64,000 bases of DNA from Maribacter algicola (GTDB lineage: Bacteria > Bacteroidota > Bacteroidia > Flavobacteriales > Flavobacteriaceae): assembly GCF_003933245.1 (NCBI RefSeq), contig NZ_QUSX01000002.1, positions 868,001 to 932,000 of the forward strand. Reading direction: 5' to 3'. Within the stretch, counting starts at the first letter, position 1, and every line of letters begins with the position of its first letter. A program made the position numbers and the translations under genes. Below are positions 9,301 through 18,900 of the stretch, in pieces. The notes below the pieces were generated by a model. It saw only the letters and a list, made by a program, of their open reading frames with translations, had not been told where the DNA came from and did no database searches.

Positions 9301-9585
9301 ATGCTTGACTTGCCTTTCACCAATGAACAAGAAAGAGGCTTGATCATAAAAGCCAAAGAAGCCATTCGTCAAGGTCGCTTTCAAAGATTACAACGAGATA
9401 TCAATAAACTGAAACGAGCGGTTAATAAGTCACCTTTAAAACCAGCAATTATTCTTGAGAAGATTATTGAAATACTAAAAAGCTATCCATTACAGACGAT
9501 ACAAGATGAGGATGGAGACGTGAAACCAAAATTGAAAAAATCATTGAATCCTGAAATCATCATTTCAGAAAGCTTTGTGAAATAA
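6325..9585 (+). CDS. PLD-like plus SNF2/DEAD helicase, component of an HMA-type defence system
   Basis: 1086 residues. Residues 20-200 form a phospholipase-D-like domain with HAKIYI (His132, Lys134) and GSSNLT; the Asp of a canonical HKD motif is replaced (Arg139), so nuclease activity is doubtful or needs a dimer. The helicase core follows: Walker A VVGLGKT with Lys279, DEAH at 350-353, SATPLNN, then the C-terminal lobe with TTEVLAEGVNLH and motif VI QRIGRVNRIG at 784-793. SNF2-type translocases with N-terminal PLD domains pair with DNA methylases in several phage-defence systems. Here the gene is coupled by ATGA overlap to the XRE gene and is one base from the methylase gene. Likely role: ATP-driven movement or remodelling on unmodified invading DNA. 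Confidence 0.88.
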   Translation: MSTKFFTNEDKNTLLNKLEGVFKHKNIHFFDALVGYFRASGYFQIKDFVEKATEIRILVGINIDHLVFEANQQGLLFDANAEKAQEEFFNEVKKNIQEAEYDRKVEEGMLQLIRDIVSGKVKIKVHPKQNIHAKIYIFREKTKHDHGYGSVITGSSNLTDAGLGKNFEFNVELRDNSDIEFAAQTFEKLWEESVPIDTDYIEKLQKDTYLNEDYKPYEIYLKFLIEYFGKSIEFDPNSISDLPRGFKRLSYQVDAVNDGYAKMVKHNGFFLADVVGLGKTIVATLIAKKYFYSNGFPEHRSRTLIIVPPALKENWSETIDKFNLDNVKIITNGSLHKLTSLERYDLIIVDEAHKFRSDTATMYNELQKICKTTTKRVLPDGTRVPKRVILISATPLNNKPEDIANLVYLFQDSKNSSLEVGNLQHFFRNQIDAYKKLKNEPDVEVVKTGVKRIYERIRTKIIEPLTVRRTRTDLMAHELYSEDLKKQGINFPAVRQPEKILYELEPHLEDLYDRTIFVLSHKTQGLKYFRYQAIRFLKPHKKEKYKQADMISEQLAKIMKTMLVKRIDSSFYAFKQSLFRFFRATEAMITMFENGKIYIAPNLPVSDMINEGQEEELLELIIEKSIEDPTIDICEPDDFEYDFLPGLKHDYELLKQLNKEWQGVKDDPKLDVFVDYLKNRLLEKKINPESKLVVFSESKETTHYLMEELPKHIPERIISVDSKTRKDRMPSIRKNFDANLPKKEQENKFDIILTTEVLAEGVNLHRSNVIVNYDTPWNSTRLMQRIGRVNRIGSTAKQVYVFNFYPTAKVNNDIELEKKAIMKLQAFHAALGEDSQIYSPDEETETFGLFDQTIEEEKDEKLVYLMMIRDIKEETPGLFKKIKNMPLRARVGRTDSELDKSTICYIKDQKRDAFVKVDKKGETEELTFLETVKIFEAEPVEKGIKIHDQHHEQVQTGISLFTDLIEAEKARDKKVDVTQGPNEKRAISYLDAMLDLPFTNEQERGLIIKAKEAIRQGRFQRLQRDINKLKRAVNKSPLKPAIILEKIIEILKSYPLQTIQDEDGDVKPKLKKSLNPEIIISESFVK

Positions 9586-9586
9586 A

Positions 9587-12500
9587 ATGAGAGAAAAGGA
9601 CTTAAAACGGATACTTCAACAACCATACAGTTTCGATAACTGGAAAGAGTTGTTACCTATGTTTTTTAAAAAGGTGCAATACTTCTCTCAGGCTCAAACT
9701 TTATTTGATGAGCACGAAAAAGTAGTTCAAGGGAAGCAGATAGGACGAATCACTTTAGATGATGATAAGTCTTTAGCCATTTTTGATGTGGAAGTAACCA
9801 ACAATGTGGTAATTGCCCGAAACCGAAAGGAGCTACGGGACATTGCCATCAAACACATTGATCAGGACATTACACATGGTGCAATTGTCTTTTTCCACAA
9901 TCCTACCCAAAAGGATTACCGTTTCTCTTTTATCGCCAAATGGTCAGCCTTGGATATGGAAACCGGGGAATTCAAAAAAGGTGAAACCAAACCCAAGCGT
10001 TACACTTATCTGCTAGGCTCAAATGAAGCTTGTACCACAGCAGCAAAAAGACTCCTGACTTTAATCCCAAAGAAAGAAGCAGGCAAAGCCACTATAAAAG
10101 AGTTGCAGCAAGTATTCTCTGTGGAGGCTCTGAATCGCGAGTTTTTCAAGTCCTATAGAATCCATTATGAAAAATTCTGGAAATATCTGGCTGAATCAAA
10201 ATGGCGTGACCAGCTGATAGATACAGAAAAAGAAGAGATTGAAAAGCAAGAAAAAGCCATTCGAGATTTCGTAAAGAAATTACTTGGAAGAATTGTATTC
10301 CTGCACTTTCTTCAAAAGAAAGGTTGGATGGGTTGTTCGTCTCAATCGAACGAATGGTTGGATGGCGAGAAACGTTTCATGCAGTTGCTCTTTGAAGAAT
10401 TTAACCAGAAAGATCGTTTTCATAGCCAATGCCTTACAAAACTCTTTTTCGAAACTCTGAATACCAAACGCCCGAATGGCAAATTTCACATTGATGGACT
10501 AGTTGGAAAATTGAACGGCTCACATGTCCCCTATTTAAATGGTGGGTTGTTCGAACCTGAAAAAAATAAAGCAACCCTCAAAGTTGATTTTCCTATTCAA
10601 TATTTTGAAGAGCTGCTGGAATTCTTTGAACAGTACAATTTCACCATTGACGAAAACAGCCCCGATGACCACGAAGTAGGTATTGACCCGGAAATGCTCG
10701 GACACATCTTTGAAAACCTGCTGGAAGAAAACCGTGAAAAAGGTGCATTCTATACGCCAAAAGAAATTGTACAATACATGTGTCAGGAAAGTCTGATCCA
10801 ATACCTGTATAATCATTTTGGGAAACGGCAAGACATTGACGAGTTCATTCGACAACATTCGGTTTCACCATTCCTGGCAGAACGTGACAATGCTACAAAA
10901 GCCAATCAGCTATTGGACAACATCAAAGTCTGCGACCCTGCGATTGGTTCAGGCGCTTTTCCCATTGGTATGATGCAGGAAATCTATGATGCCAAACGCT
11001 TTATTTACCCTTACCTCAAAACAAATCAGCCTTTCAACCCGGCAGCCACCAAAAAGAACATTATTCAAAATTCCATTTATGGCGTGGATATTGAAAAAGG
11101 TGCTGTAGACATTGCCCAACTCCGTTTTTGGCTGGCATTGGTAGTGGAAGAAGTAAACCCTCATCCCCTTCCGAATTTGGACTACAAGATCATGCAGGGT
11201 AACAGTCTGCTTGAACAATATGAAGGCATTGACCTAAGCAAAACCGCTTTGATGGAAGCGCCAACAGCCAAGAATATTACTTTGTTTGAAGAGCCCGAAA
11301 CCGAATACGGCTTTAGTGAAGAAAAGCGAGAGAGTATCAAGCAACTAGTGAAAGACTACTTTAAAGAAGAAGAAAAAGAAGAAAAAGCCCGCATCCATAA
11401 AGCCATTGATCGCATTGTGCTGGACCATATAGATAAATCTCTAGAAGGATTTGAAAACCAACTGCTTATTGAAATAGCCACATTCAAAAAGAGATATAAT
11501 AGCAAAACAGAACAGCTATCTGATAGTCAGAAAACTCAATACGACAAAAAAAGCAAAGAACTTAAAGAAATTGCCAAACGCCAGCAGCAACTAGAAAACA
11601 AAGGCAAAGCCCGTCAAAATCTGCTCAAATTTGAAGAAACAGACGAACGCCCATATTTCCTGTGGCATCTCTACTTTATGAATGTGTTTGAGCAAGGCGG
11701 TTTTGATGTAATGATTGGCAATCCGCCTTATATCCAGATTCAAAAGATGGATGATGCCAACTTATATGAGGAAGTTGGTTTCGATACTTTTAGTAGGCGT
11801 GGTGATATATATTGTTTATTCTATGAAAAGGGTTTTGATTTATTGAATGATGATGGCACTTTGACTTACATCACTTCCAACAAATGGATGAGAGGTGGTT
11901 ATGGGAAATCCTTGCGGAAGTTCTTTTCGGAAACCAACACACTTAAAATTCTTGATCTTGGCCCTGGAATATTTCACTCAGCAACAGTGGACACGAATAT
12001 CTATGTAGGGAAAAACAATGGTTTTGAAAATAATGTCAAAGGTATAGCAGTTGGAAACCGTTTTGAATTGGCTCAACTAGATAATGATGATTTACTGCCG
12101 CTTGATGATGTAGGTGAAGATGCCTGGGTTGTCTTAAGCCCCGCAGATTTGAAGATTAGAAACTTTTTAGTAGAAAAAGGTCTCGCACTAAGGGATTGGA
12201 AGGTAAAAATAAATTTTGGCATTAAAACCGGCTTTAATGAGGCTTTTATTATCGATGAGATAAAGAAGGATGAACTATTTTCAGAACACTCTTCATCGAA
12301 GGATATCGTAATGCCGCTATTACAAGGTAGGGACATTGTAAAATTTGTAACAGAATGGCAGAATCGGTGGATAATTCTTGCTAGTTATGGTTCAAACGAA
12401 TTCCTTGAAGAAAAGTATCCTGCAGTATTTTATCATTTGTTTTCATATAAATCCAAACTGGAAAAAAGAGGTCAATGCACAAATAAAGGAGGACAAGGTC

Positions 12501-13168
12501 AACATCACTGGTTAGAATTAGATAACAATCCGTCAGTAAATTACCTGAATCAATTCAAAGAGGAAAAAATAATTTGGAAACGGGTTGGCTCTATTATGCG
12601 CTTTGCCTATTCAGATGAAGAAATCTATTGCCTTGACAGCACCTGTATTGCCACCGGAGAGAAAATCAAATACCTAACGGCCGTTTTAAATTCCAAAACT
12701 GGGCTTTATCAGCTATTCAAGACTTCACCCCAAACAGGAACGGGAGATCAAATAATAAGTGTACAGGCATTGGAGCCTATGTTAGTCCCTTATCCAGATG
12801 ACAATACGGAATCGACATTCAATAAACTTGTAGACTATATTCTTTTCATAAGAAAGGAGAAAGAACCCGTATTTGAATCAAAATCCAATGAAGACCTTTC
12901 CTTCCGATTTGAAGAAATCATAGACATGATGGTTTACGAAATCTACTTCACTGAAGAGATGAAAGCCAAGGAATTGGATGTCTTACAGTTCATCAATGAA
13001 AACACATTTCCCAATATTTCGGAAATGAGTCCCGAGGAGAAAAAAGCGACTATACAAAAGGTGTATTACGAGTTACAGCAAAAGGACAACCCCATTCGGA
13101 ACCGAATTTTGGTTTCGGAAAGCCGGAGTGAAATCATTAGAAGAATAAATGAAGTAACCGGTTCATGA
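9587..13168 (+). CDS. Large adenine-specific DNA methyltransferase, Eco57I/TaqI-like, HMA-type system
   Basis: 1193 residues. Gamma-type N6-adenine methylase motifs in order: motif X GAFYTP at 386-391, motif I DPAIGSGAF at 450-458 (SAM binding), motif IV NPPY at 712-715 (catalysis). Residues 600-680 are a charged coiled-coil insert. The C-terminal third (about 880-1130) matches TaqI_C-like target-recognition architecture, so one polypeptide should both recognise and methylate. The N-terminal 300 residues resemble the helical/nuclease region of type IIG enzymes, but I cannot point to a convincing PD-(D/E)XK set. It differs from BREX PglX by context (no pglZ, brxC or brxL nearby). Probably marks self DNA for the neighbouring helicase and ATPase. 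Confidence 0.88.
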   Translation: MREKDLKRILQQPYSFDNWKELLPMFFKKVQYFSQAQTLFDEHEKVVQGKQIGRITLDDDKSLAIFDVEVTNNVVIARNRKELRDIAIKHIDQDITHGAIVFFHNPTQKDYRFSFIAKWSALDMETGEFKKGETKPKRYTYLLGSNEACTTAAKRLLTLIPKKEAGKATIKELQQVFSVEALNREFFKSYRIHYEKFWKYLAESKWRDQLIDTEKEEIEKQEKAIRDFVKKLLGRIVFLHFLQKKGWMGCSSQSNEWLDGEKRFMQLLFEEFNQKDRFHSQCLTKLFFETLNTKRPNGKFHIDGLVGKLNGSHVPYLNGGLFEPEKNKATLKVDFPIQYFEELLEFFEQYNFTIDENSPDDHEVGIDPEMLGHIFENLLEENREKGAFYTPKEIVQYMCQESLIQYLYNHFGKRQDIDEFIRQHSVSPFLAERDNATKANQLLDNIKVCDPAIGSGAFPIGMMQEIYDAKRFIYPYLKTNQPFNPAATKKNIIQNSIYGVDIEKGAVDIAQLRFWLALVVEEVNPHPLPNLDYKIMQGNSLLEQYEGIDLSKTALMEAPTAKNITLFEEPETEYGFSEEKRESIKQLVKDYFKEEEKEEKARIHKAIDRIVLDHIDKSLEGFENQLLIEIATFKKRYNSKTEQLSDSQKTQYDKKSKELKEIAKRQQQLENKGKARQNLLKFEETDERPYFLWHLYFMNVFEQGGFDVMIGNPPYIQIQKMDDANLYEEVGFDTFSRRGDIYCLFYEKGFDLLNDDGTLTYITSNKWMRGGYGKSLRKFFSETNTLKILDLGPGIFHSATVDTNIYVGKNNGFENNVKGIAVGNRFELAQLDNDDLLPLDDVGEDAWVVLSPADLKIRNFLVEKGLALRDWKVKINFGIKTGFNEAFIIDEIKKDELFSEHSSSKDIVMPLLQGRDIVKFVTEWQNRWIILASYGSNEFLEEKYPAVFYHLFSYKSKLEKRGQCTNKGGQGQHHWLELDNNPSVNYLNQFKEEKIIWKRVGSIMRFAYSDEEIYCLDSTCIATGEKIKYLTAVLNSKTGLYQLFKTSPQTGTGDQIISVQALEPMLVPYPDDNTESTFNKLVDYILFIRKEKEPVFESKSNEDLSFRFEEIIDMMVYEIYFTEEMKAKELDVLQFINENTFPNISEMSPEEKKATIQKVYYELQQKDNPIRNRILVSESRSEIIRRINEVTGS

Positions 13169-15105
13169 AACTACACGAACTCCATATCCAGAACTTTAAG
13201 TTCTTCCCCAAGCATGACCCTAAAAGCCCGCTTTTAAAAATTGGCGGTAAGAACTTGCTCATTTATGGAGAAAACGGCAGTGGTAAGTCCACTATTTATT
13301 GGGCGATATATACTTTACTGGAAAGTGCTTTTAAAGATGGCAATGATGGCAAACAGAAAATCAAAGAGTACTTTACCAAAGGCCATGAAAAAGGCTTAGT
13401 CAATATACACACCACAACTGCCCAATCTCAAAAGCCATACGTCAAAGCGGTTCTTGATGATGGTGCGGGTAACCAAAAAGAGTATTTGATAAATGGCGAA
13501 GATGCCACCATAACAGCTATTCAAGGTAATTCTGATGTGCGTGAAAGCGGCATGGCCAGTGATTTTATAAACTATCGAGTTTTATTCCGTTTGCATCATG
13601 TCAAACATTCCAAGGATAATAATCTGTTCGGCTGGTTTGAAGATGAAATTTTTCCGTACATAATTATTGACCGCATCAGCCGAGTGAATAGTCTTGGAGA
13701 TGTTTATAAAGACATAAAACAAGGTCCAAAGAAGGTTAAGGACTTTGATGAACCAGATACTGAGGTTTATCCGAATCAAGCTATGCGGCTTCATCCAGAA
13801 GATGCAGTAAAGAAAAATTACAAGAAGTATCAGGCGTATGAGCGAAAGCTTAAGAAGTTCAACAGAAAGTTTAAGGGGTACTTGCGAGAACGAGTAATCA
13901 GAGCAAACGAAATTCTTCAAAACGATTTTGGTCAAAACTTTGAAATTAAACTGGATTACGAACCCGCAAGAGCTTCAATAACTGCTGACAAACTGAATTG
14001 GGCCGACCCAAAAGTTATACTCAAAATTCCGAGATATGAAGGCCGTAGAAATGTGGTGAAACGCGCACATTCTTTTTTGAATGAAGCCAAATGGACGAGC
14101 ATTGGTTTGAGCATTCGCTTTGCAATTCTGGAAGACTGGACAAACCGTCCCAACACAGCCGAGCTCAAACTCTTGACCATTGATGACATGCTTCTGAGTT
14201 TAGATATGAGCAACCGGGATGTGGTTCTTAATCTACTTCTCAATCGATACAGTGCAGATTATCAACTCTTAATGATGACGCATGATCGGTCCTTCTATGA
14301 ATTTGCGAAACGAAAAATTGAGACCTCTGGAAAAAAGGGAGGCTGGCTTGTCCTGGAAATGTATCAGGATAATTTGGCAAAGCGTGCTCAACCTTATTTT
14401 AAACCTCTGAAAACAAGTCTTCAAACTGCAGAAGACTACTTTAAACAACACGATTACCCAGCATGTTCAATTTACCTTAGAAAGGAAATTGAAAGATGTC
14501 TTACTAACCTACTTCCACCAAAATACAGGAAAGTTCCAAGCAGAGATGATGTAAATGTTTTGGTTGACGCTAAACTCAATGATATGCTTCTCAATCTGGA
14601 AGCCTATTGTATTGAAGACGGAATTGACTATTCTGAACTTTCTGACTTAAAGACCTTCAAAGATGCTTTACTGAACCCACTTGCTCATAATGACCTAGAT
14701 ACACCTTTGTTCAGAGATGAACTAAAAAAGCTAATGAAAGCAATCTCAATTCTTGAAAAAAAAGACAGAGCTAGACCGTTTCATAGGAGCAACAAAAACA
14801 TGAATTTCAATCTAACTAAACCAGACGGCAGTTACTTTTCGGTGAGGATGAAATCTAAGGAACAAGTTATGCTGCTTGAGGAAGAAGGTAAACCTCCAAG
14901 AATTTCCGTTTTCTCCAAATGCAAAGTATCGGGCATTGACAACAATGGAACTGTCACGAATTATGAAGAAAATTTTGATACGCTAAAGGAAGTATACAAC
15001 GATATGTGCACTCGATTTGGAATTGGAACTCAGCAAGACATTTCGAGAAAATTTGACTATGACGGAAAGACTTTTGATCAGAAAATAGCGGAAATGGGAC
15101 TATGA
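13165..15105 (+). CDS. RecF/SMC-like AAA ATPase with C-terminal helical domain, HMA-type system
   Basis: 646 residues; start overlaps the methylase stop (ATGA). Walker A YGENGSGKST with Lys41, Walker B LLTIDDMLLSLD with Asp340/Asp341, and an H-loop MMTHDRSF with His373 define an ABC/RecF-type ATPase. The signature motif is degenerate (LNEAKWTSIGLSIRFAI). Unlike SMC proteins, the inter-motif region is short. Residues 400-510 form a helical domain (EDYFKQHDYPACSIYLRKEIE ... NPLAHND) that resembles HEPN/DUF4145-like bundles by pattern; this is unproven. Last gene of the operon. Likely the ATP-dependent sensor or effector of the system. Confidence 0.83.
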   Translation: MKLHELHIQNFKFFPKHDPKSPLLKIGGKNLLIYGENGSGKSTIYWAIYTLLESAFKDGNDGKQKIKEYFTKGHEKGLVNIHTTTAQSQKPYVKAVLDDGAGNQKEYLINGEDATITAIQGNSDVRESGMASDFINYRVLFRLHHVKHSKDNNLFGWFEDEIFPYIIIDRISRVNSLGDVYKDIKQGPKKVKDFDEPDTEVYPNQAMRLHPEDAVKKNYKKYQAYERKLKKFNRKFKGYLRERVIRANEILQNDFGQNFEIKLDYEPARASITADKLNWADPKVILKIPRYEGRRNVVKRAHSFLNEAKWTSIGLSIRFAILEDWTNRPNTAELKLLTIDDMLLSLDMSNRDVVLNLLLNRYSADYQLLMMTHDRSFYEFAKRKIETSGKKGGWLVLEMYQDNLAKRAQPYFKPLKTSLQTAEDYFKQHDYPACSIYLRKEIERCLTNLLPPKYRKVPSRDDVNVLVDAKLNDMLLNLEAYCIEDGIDYSELSDLKTFKDALLNPLAHNDLDTPLFRDELKKLMKAISILEKKDRARPFHRSNKNMNFNLTKPDGSYFSVRMKSKEQVMLLEEEGKPPRISVFSKCKVSGIDNNGTVTNYEENFDTLKEVYNDMCTRFGIGTQQDISRKFDYDGKTFDQKIAEMGL

Positions 15106-15350
15106 AGCCAACCCTTCGCAACCATACACATTGCCAAGTCGCTAGAGAACAACGCTTCTGCAAAAGTTGAGTAAATAGTTTCTGCCCAATACCCCACCAA
15201 TCATTTCATGTCGTTCCACTACACACACTTCGGACTAAACATAGTGGTGTCCTATGCATCAGTTTAAATAGCGAACAACAGGATGTATTAGGTCCCATTA
15301 ACAAAGCTCCAACCTATTGTAAAGCCCCGTAACCCCTTCAAGGACAAAAT

Positions 15351-15520
15351 TTTTCCCTATTTTTAGGCTTCCCCCATTTTTAATCCCATCCAACTTGTAT
15401 ACACTGGAACTACGAAGACCTAATCAATTAAAAAGCGCATATGAATAATTTTGTTTGATTAGGTTATTTAACCTAACAGGTAAGCTGTAGTAAAACTTCA
15501 GAAACCAACCACCTCCCCAC
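15351..15520 (+). pseudogene. Relic of the promoter and 5' end of a serine hydrolase lipoprotein gene
   Basis: About 170 bp match the region just before and inside the serine hydrolase gene at 25149 (25059-25228): the leader TTTTTAGGCTTCCCCCATTT, the same spacer, an ATG at 15441, and the segment encoding the lipobox SCSKTSE. The copy is dead: the codon after ATGAATAATTTTGTT is TGA and the rest is frameshifted. Its signal-peptide part has drifted into a dyad (TTAGGTTA-TT-TAACCTAA, 15459-15476). The rest of 15106-15350 and 15521-15619 holds no gene I can recognise. Confidence 0.75.
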
Positions 15521-15619
15521 TACCCCACAAATCATTTCGCCGGTTCAACCATACACAGCCAAACAAAAAAGCGATACGGATAAAAATTTAACCCACCGCT
15601 AAACCAATTTTCAAACAAG

Positions 15620-15649
15620 AAATATCGCATATCGCGATATGCGATATTT
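15620..15649. promoter_or_regulatory. Perfect 30-bp palindrome
   Basis: The half-site AAATATCGCATATCG (15620-15634) is followed directly by its exact reverse complement to 15649. An imperfect dyad with the same core (AATATCGCA-TT-TTGCAATA) follows at 15686-15704, just before a 52-codon frame. Two spaced copies of a symmetric motif in front of a small frame look like operator sites; a replication or transposition hairpin end is the alternative. Confidence 0.5.
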
Positions 15650-15714
15650 ATCCATAAATGATTGATTTCCTTTAAGTTGTCTACTAATATCGCATTTTGC
15701 AATACTAGATATTT

Positions 15715-15873
15715 ATGGAAAAAGGCAATTTACAGCACACGAAATCATGGGAAATTGTGGTGTTGGTAAAAAGGCATTCCCTAGGGATTCAAATGGAGTC
15801 ATCGGGAAGTACAGGGATACATTGGTCAGAAATTGGTAGGGCTCTTAAAAGAGCTACCCATTTAAAATACTAA
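15715..15873 (+). CDS. Possible small protein downstream of the palindrome
   Basis: ATG-initiated frame of 52 codons, MEKGNLQHTK SWEIVVLV... ending HLKY. Not recognised: no signal peptide, no membrane segment, no cysteines, basic C-terminus. It may be real because of the operator-like dyads immediately upstream, or a relic of a larger gene. An imperfect hairpin (GCTCTT/AAGAGC core with GGTA/TACC outer pairs) lies near its 3' end, and direct ACCGGT repeats follow at about 15880-15892. Confidence 0.25.
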   Translation: MEKGNLQHTKSWEIVVLVKRHSLGIQMESSGSTGIHWSEIGRALKRATHLKY

Positions 15874-15902
15874 AATTGACCGGTTACCGGTTCTACCGAT
15901 AA

Positions 15903-18900
15903 ATGCTACTTTTGATACAAACAACCTTTAAAGTTCAATTGCTCAGTAAGATTGGAAAGATCATAAGGGATAGTAGGCCACTTGTATATCAATGCTATTG
16001 GGTACCATTGCTTTTTTGGTTCACCACGGGCCATGTATTGGGCCAACAGCAGATATCTTTTAGAAATATCTCGGTAAAGGATGGACTTTCCCAAAACAGC
16101 GTAGTGGATATCACACAGGATAGTCTCGGCTATCTTTGGATTGCCACCCAAGATGGGCTCAATAGATTTGATGGGCAGGAGTTCCAACATTTTGCTTTTC
16201 AATTTGAAGATATTACCAGGCCAAACTACAGTAATTTGGGATATCTCTATACGGACAAACAAGGTGGGTTATGGGTCCTGCCCCAGGACGGGAAATTGAG
16301 AAAGTATGCGCCACTCCATTCCCAATTCAACATATATGAAGAACTGGAGAACGCCCACACCGTATATCAAGATGACAACAATACCTTTTGGGTGGGTACC
16401 GATCAAGGTCAAATTTTCAAAAAACATGCGGATTCCACACGATTTGAAAATTTTGAAATCGACACAAACCCAATAAGCAGCAGGATACGGCAATTTTTAC
16501 AACTGGAACAAGACTTTTTATGGGTGTTGACAGACCACCAATGTATTTTGTTCAATACAAGAACCGGAAAAGTCCAGTTTGAACTGAGTAGCCCCAAAGC
16601 TGAAAATGGTACCGCGGTAACTTTTAGTAAAATAGTTCCCAAACCGGAAAGCGGCCTCTGGGTAAGCACCTTCGGGAAGGGATTGTATGAAATTGAACAT
16701 ACCTTACAGAGTGTCTCACTGGAACGGGTTACTACATTTTCCGTACCTGAGGACTTGAATATTTTAGACATGTTGCTAGATTCAAAAGATAGGCTTTGGA
16801 TCGGCACGTATGGAAAAGGGTTGTTTCTAGTAGATGGAAATGCAGTTCGACACTTTATGCCCGACAAAAATGACGAAAGGACGATTCATTATAAGGATAT
16901 ACTTTCCATTTATGAGGACTATCTAGGGGTTCTTTGGTTTGGTACCGATGGGTCCGGCGTATCGTACTACGACGAATATCTTGAAAAATTCAACGTAGTT
17001 ACCAATGACCAGACACCCAACGATATAAACGTTGACGTGGTAAGGGCAATCACGACAGATGCCGATGGAAATTTTTGGATCGGCACCTCTGGCCATGGTC
17101 TTACCAAATACAATCCTAAATTAGGGCAATGGGCAAGTTTTACGACCCAAAATAGCCATCTCACTTCCGATAGGATCATGAGCCTATGCTATGATGGGGA
17201 CAACAGGTTATGGATCGGGACCCAAGAAGGGGGCCTATGGATTATGGATGCCAATGGCGAACTAAGAAAGGTGACCTCGGTGAATGCAAATACCATTTGG
17301 GTGATCTTTGAGGACAAATGGGACAGGTTATGGGTGGGTACGCAAGATCAAGGATTATTTCAGTTAGATGAAAATGGCAAGGTAGTCTCACAGTATCATA
17401 CTGCTTCTGAAAAGCATCCTTTAACAAGCAATAACATCCGTGCAATATTCAATGATTCCAAAGGAAACCTTTGGGTAGGCACCGAGGACCAGGGGGTCAT
17501 GTATCTCAATTTTGAGGAAGGCCAAACAGAAATAATCAACGCAGTGAACGATAGGCCCCATCTCTCCACAAATGCCATAAAATCAGTATACCTTGAAAAT
17601 GATAGATGGTTATGGGTGGGCACTAATGGAAAAGGTATCGATGTACTCGATCTAAAGGAAAGGACAACGAAAAACTACAACCTTGAAAAAGGACTCCCCA
17701 ATAATGTGGTCTACTCCCTTTTACCGGACCGGCAAAACAACATTTGGATCAGTACCAACAAGGGCATCGCCAAACTTACTCCCTCCAAAAACCATGTTGA
17801 ACCCCCCTTGGTCGTTCCTTATGACAATTATGATGGCCTTGCGACGGAGTTTAATACCGGTGCTTGGCATATTTCCAAGGATCATCAATTATTTTTTGGC
17901 GGTTTGGAAGGTTTCTATTGGTTTGATCCCGCTACCATTAAAATAAACCTAAATCTTCCAAAGACCCAGATTACCCAGTTTTCAATTTTTGACCAACCCA
18001 CCGCAATGGCAGAGGGAACCCATTTACCATATGACCAGAACACCTTGTCCTTTTCCTTTTCCAGCATGCAATTTTCTTTACCGGAAAAAAACGAGTATCA
18101 ATATAGATTGATCGATTATGACAAAGATTGGATATACTCCGGCAATAAGAACTATGCGCGTTATCCAAAACTGCCCCCTGGCAACTATACCTTTCAGGTT
18201 AAATCCAGTAATTATGATAGAGTCTGGGGACCGGACATTGCCTCCTTTGCCTTCACCATTGACCCTCCTTGGTACTGGAATAGCTTTTCCCAAATTGTGT
18301 ATTTAATACTCTTCGCATTGTTGTTGTTTACCATATACGCCTATACCAAGTCACGATGGAGGATTCAGACCGATCTAAAATTACAGGAAGCGGAAGCAGA
18401 CCGACTTAAAAAGTTGCATGACTTTAGATCCAAATTATACATGAATATCGCCCATGAATTTAAAACACCCCTTACGTTGGTTTCCGCTCCCTTGGAAGAG
18501 ATGATGGCAGACGAGGGAAAACGTATCAAGTCTTCGGACAACTTGAGTTTTGTGAGTCGGAATTTAAATAGGCTGACCAAATTGGTAGATCAGCTCTTAC
18601 AGTTGGGCAGTCTGGAAGAGGGCAAACTAAAAAAAATGGCGATTTACGGTGATATTACCCTTTTTCTTAGAACCTTGATTGCCTCCTACCAGCCGCAGGC
18701 CAAAGAAGCCAATGTCGCCATCAATTCCAAAATAAAGCAAATGCCCTTTTCTTGGTATGACGAGGATATGTTGGAAAAAACCGTGGGCAACTTGATAACA
18801 AACGCGCTGAAATATGCCCCAAAAAACACGGAGTGTACCATTTTCGGCACCCATGAAGAGGGTTTCTTGGTCTTACAGGTTCAGAACAAAATTTCTGAAA

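Noticed and set aside
13582..13935. Antisense ORF of 117 codons within the ATPase gene
   Set aside because: It lies fully inside a well-supported coding gene on the other strand, has no start context and no recognisable domain; typical shadow frame.
6050..15105. Calling the defence operon BREX or DISARM
   Set aside because: No pglZ, brxA/B/C/L, DUF1998 (drmB) or separate drmC PLD gene is present; the methylase and helicase alone do not define either system.
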